Shown piece by piece: positions 63,695 to 64,000 of a stretch of DNA of 64,000 bases. Position numbers and translations under genes: made by a program. Source of the stretch: CBDCGJ01 sp965238305 (lineage in GTDB: Bacteria; Pseudomonadota; Alphaproteobacteria; GCA-2731375); NCBI GenBank assembly GCA_965238305.1, contig CBDEHK010000001.1, forward strand, positions 3,472,001 to 3,536,000, in the 5' to 3' direction. Below the pieces are notes generated by a model. It was not told the DNA's origin and searched no databases. It saw only the letters and a list, made by a program, of their open reading frames with translations. Every line of letters starts with the position of its first letter. Within the stretch, counting starts at the first letter, position 1.

Positions 63695-64000
63695 ATGAAC
63701 AAGCTACTACTTGGAACAACAGCTCTGGCTGCGATCGGGGCACTTAGTAATGCCGCGATAGCGGCGGATAAAATCAAAATGGGGGTCGGCGGGTATTTCC
63801 AAGTCGCGATCGCCGCGGGTGATACGGATGAAGACAATCGTCGCGATCATCTCGTCTCAGACGAAGGCGAAATCATCTTCAACGGTTCCACCAACCTCGA
63901 CAATGGCATCCAAGTCGGTGTCCAGGTGCAGTTGGAAGCGGAGACCTGTGCGGACCAGATCGATGAACATTTCATGTGGTTTTCCGGCGCCTTCGGCCGG
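63695..64000 (+). CDS. Outer-membrane porin (5' part only)
   Basis: 102 codons up to the right edge, no stop. The signal peptide is NKLLLGTTALAAIGALSNAA followed by IAADKIKMGVGGYFQVAIAA, then beta-strand pattern GEIIFNGSTNLDNGIQVGVQ. This matches the N-terminus of alphaproteobacterial general porins. AGGGGTTGAGG precedes the ATG. Confidence 0.85.
   Translation, partial: MNKLLLGTTALAAIGALSNAAIAADKIKMGVGGYFQVAIAAGDTDEDNRRDHLVSDEGEIIFNGSTNLDNGIQVGVQVQLEAETCADQIDEHFMWFSGAFGR

Noticed and set aside
1..64000. CRISPR arrays, toxin-antitoxin pairs, phage or restriction modules
   Set aside because: No regularly spaced repeats, Cas proteins, phage structural genes or restriction enzymes were seen.

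Overview
The window looks like part of an alphaproteobacterial chromosome, probably a Rhodospirillales-like marine or soil heterotroph. This is inferred from the gene types (XrtA/PEP-CTERM surface system, LivKHMGF and TAXI-TRAP transport, CoxLMS-type molybdenum hydroxylases, SoxBDAG, an alphaproteobacterial-type porin), frequent TTG/GTG starts and tightly overlapped operons. No 16S or other decisive marker is present, so the lineage is an inference.

1-23.3 kb is a surface-polysaccharide and exosortase-A-associated region. It opens with the 5' end of a putative O-glycosylation ligase on the minus strand. After it come a polysaccharide deacetylase, a CelD-like acetyltransferase, a Wzx-type flippase, a methyltransferase, several GT2 and GT4 glycosyltransferases and a fused DUF616-glycosyltransferase/FkbM methyltransferase. 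An export and surface module at 9.1-17.2 kb holds an exported beta-helix protein, a PASTA-bearing PEP-CTERM protein, a PrsT-like TPR lipoprotein, a Sel1-repeat protein, a FecR-domain protein and an outer-membrane beta-barrel. The region ends with an AsnB-like amidotransferase and GalE. The exosortase itself is not in the window and presumably lies beyond the left edge. Gene decay (a GT2 remnant, an IS3 remnant, a truncated GT2) and a visibly more AT-rich stretch at about 2.5-8 kb point to repeated exchange in this locus.

23.6-42 kb is a catabolic block: a DHDPS-family lyase, a first molybdenum-hydroxylase trio (L-M-S), an acyl-CoA ligase and an enoyl-CoA hydratase in one plus-strand operon; then a complete branched-chain-type ABC importer (SBP, two permeases, two ATPases); then a second acyl-CoA ligase; and, convergent to it, a minus-strand operon of a second molybdenum-hydroxylase trio plus an SDR protein without the usual catalytic triad. 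The arrangement suggests uptake, CoA activation and hydroxylation of an unidentified, possibly (hetero)aromatic or alicyclic acid. The first hydroxylase and the SDR both have altered active-site motifs.

42.1-42.9 kb is an intact-looking IS6-family element with imperfect inverted repeats. 43-54.7 kb is a second catabolic block: a LysR regulator divergent from a TAXI-TRAP transporter (binding protein plus fused permease), a universal stress protein, an MmgE/PrpD protein and a complete heterotetrameric sarcosine-oxidase-like enzyme (soxB, D, A, G). It looks like a route for an N-methylated or N-substituted amino acid.

55-64 kb is mostly housekeeping or small operons: a tRNA with a CAU anticodon (probably tRNA-Ile2), a carboxymuconolactone-decarboxylase-family protein with a thioesterase, a DMT exporter, zinc-type hemB, a DUF2269/DUF4166/saccharopine-dehydrogenase-like operon, two tandemly duplicated acyl-CoA dehydrogenases with duplicated leaders, and the 5' end of a porin gene cut by the right edge.
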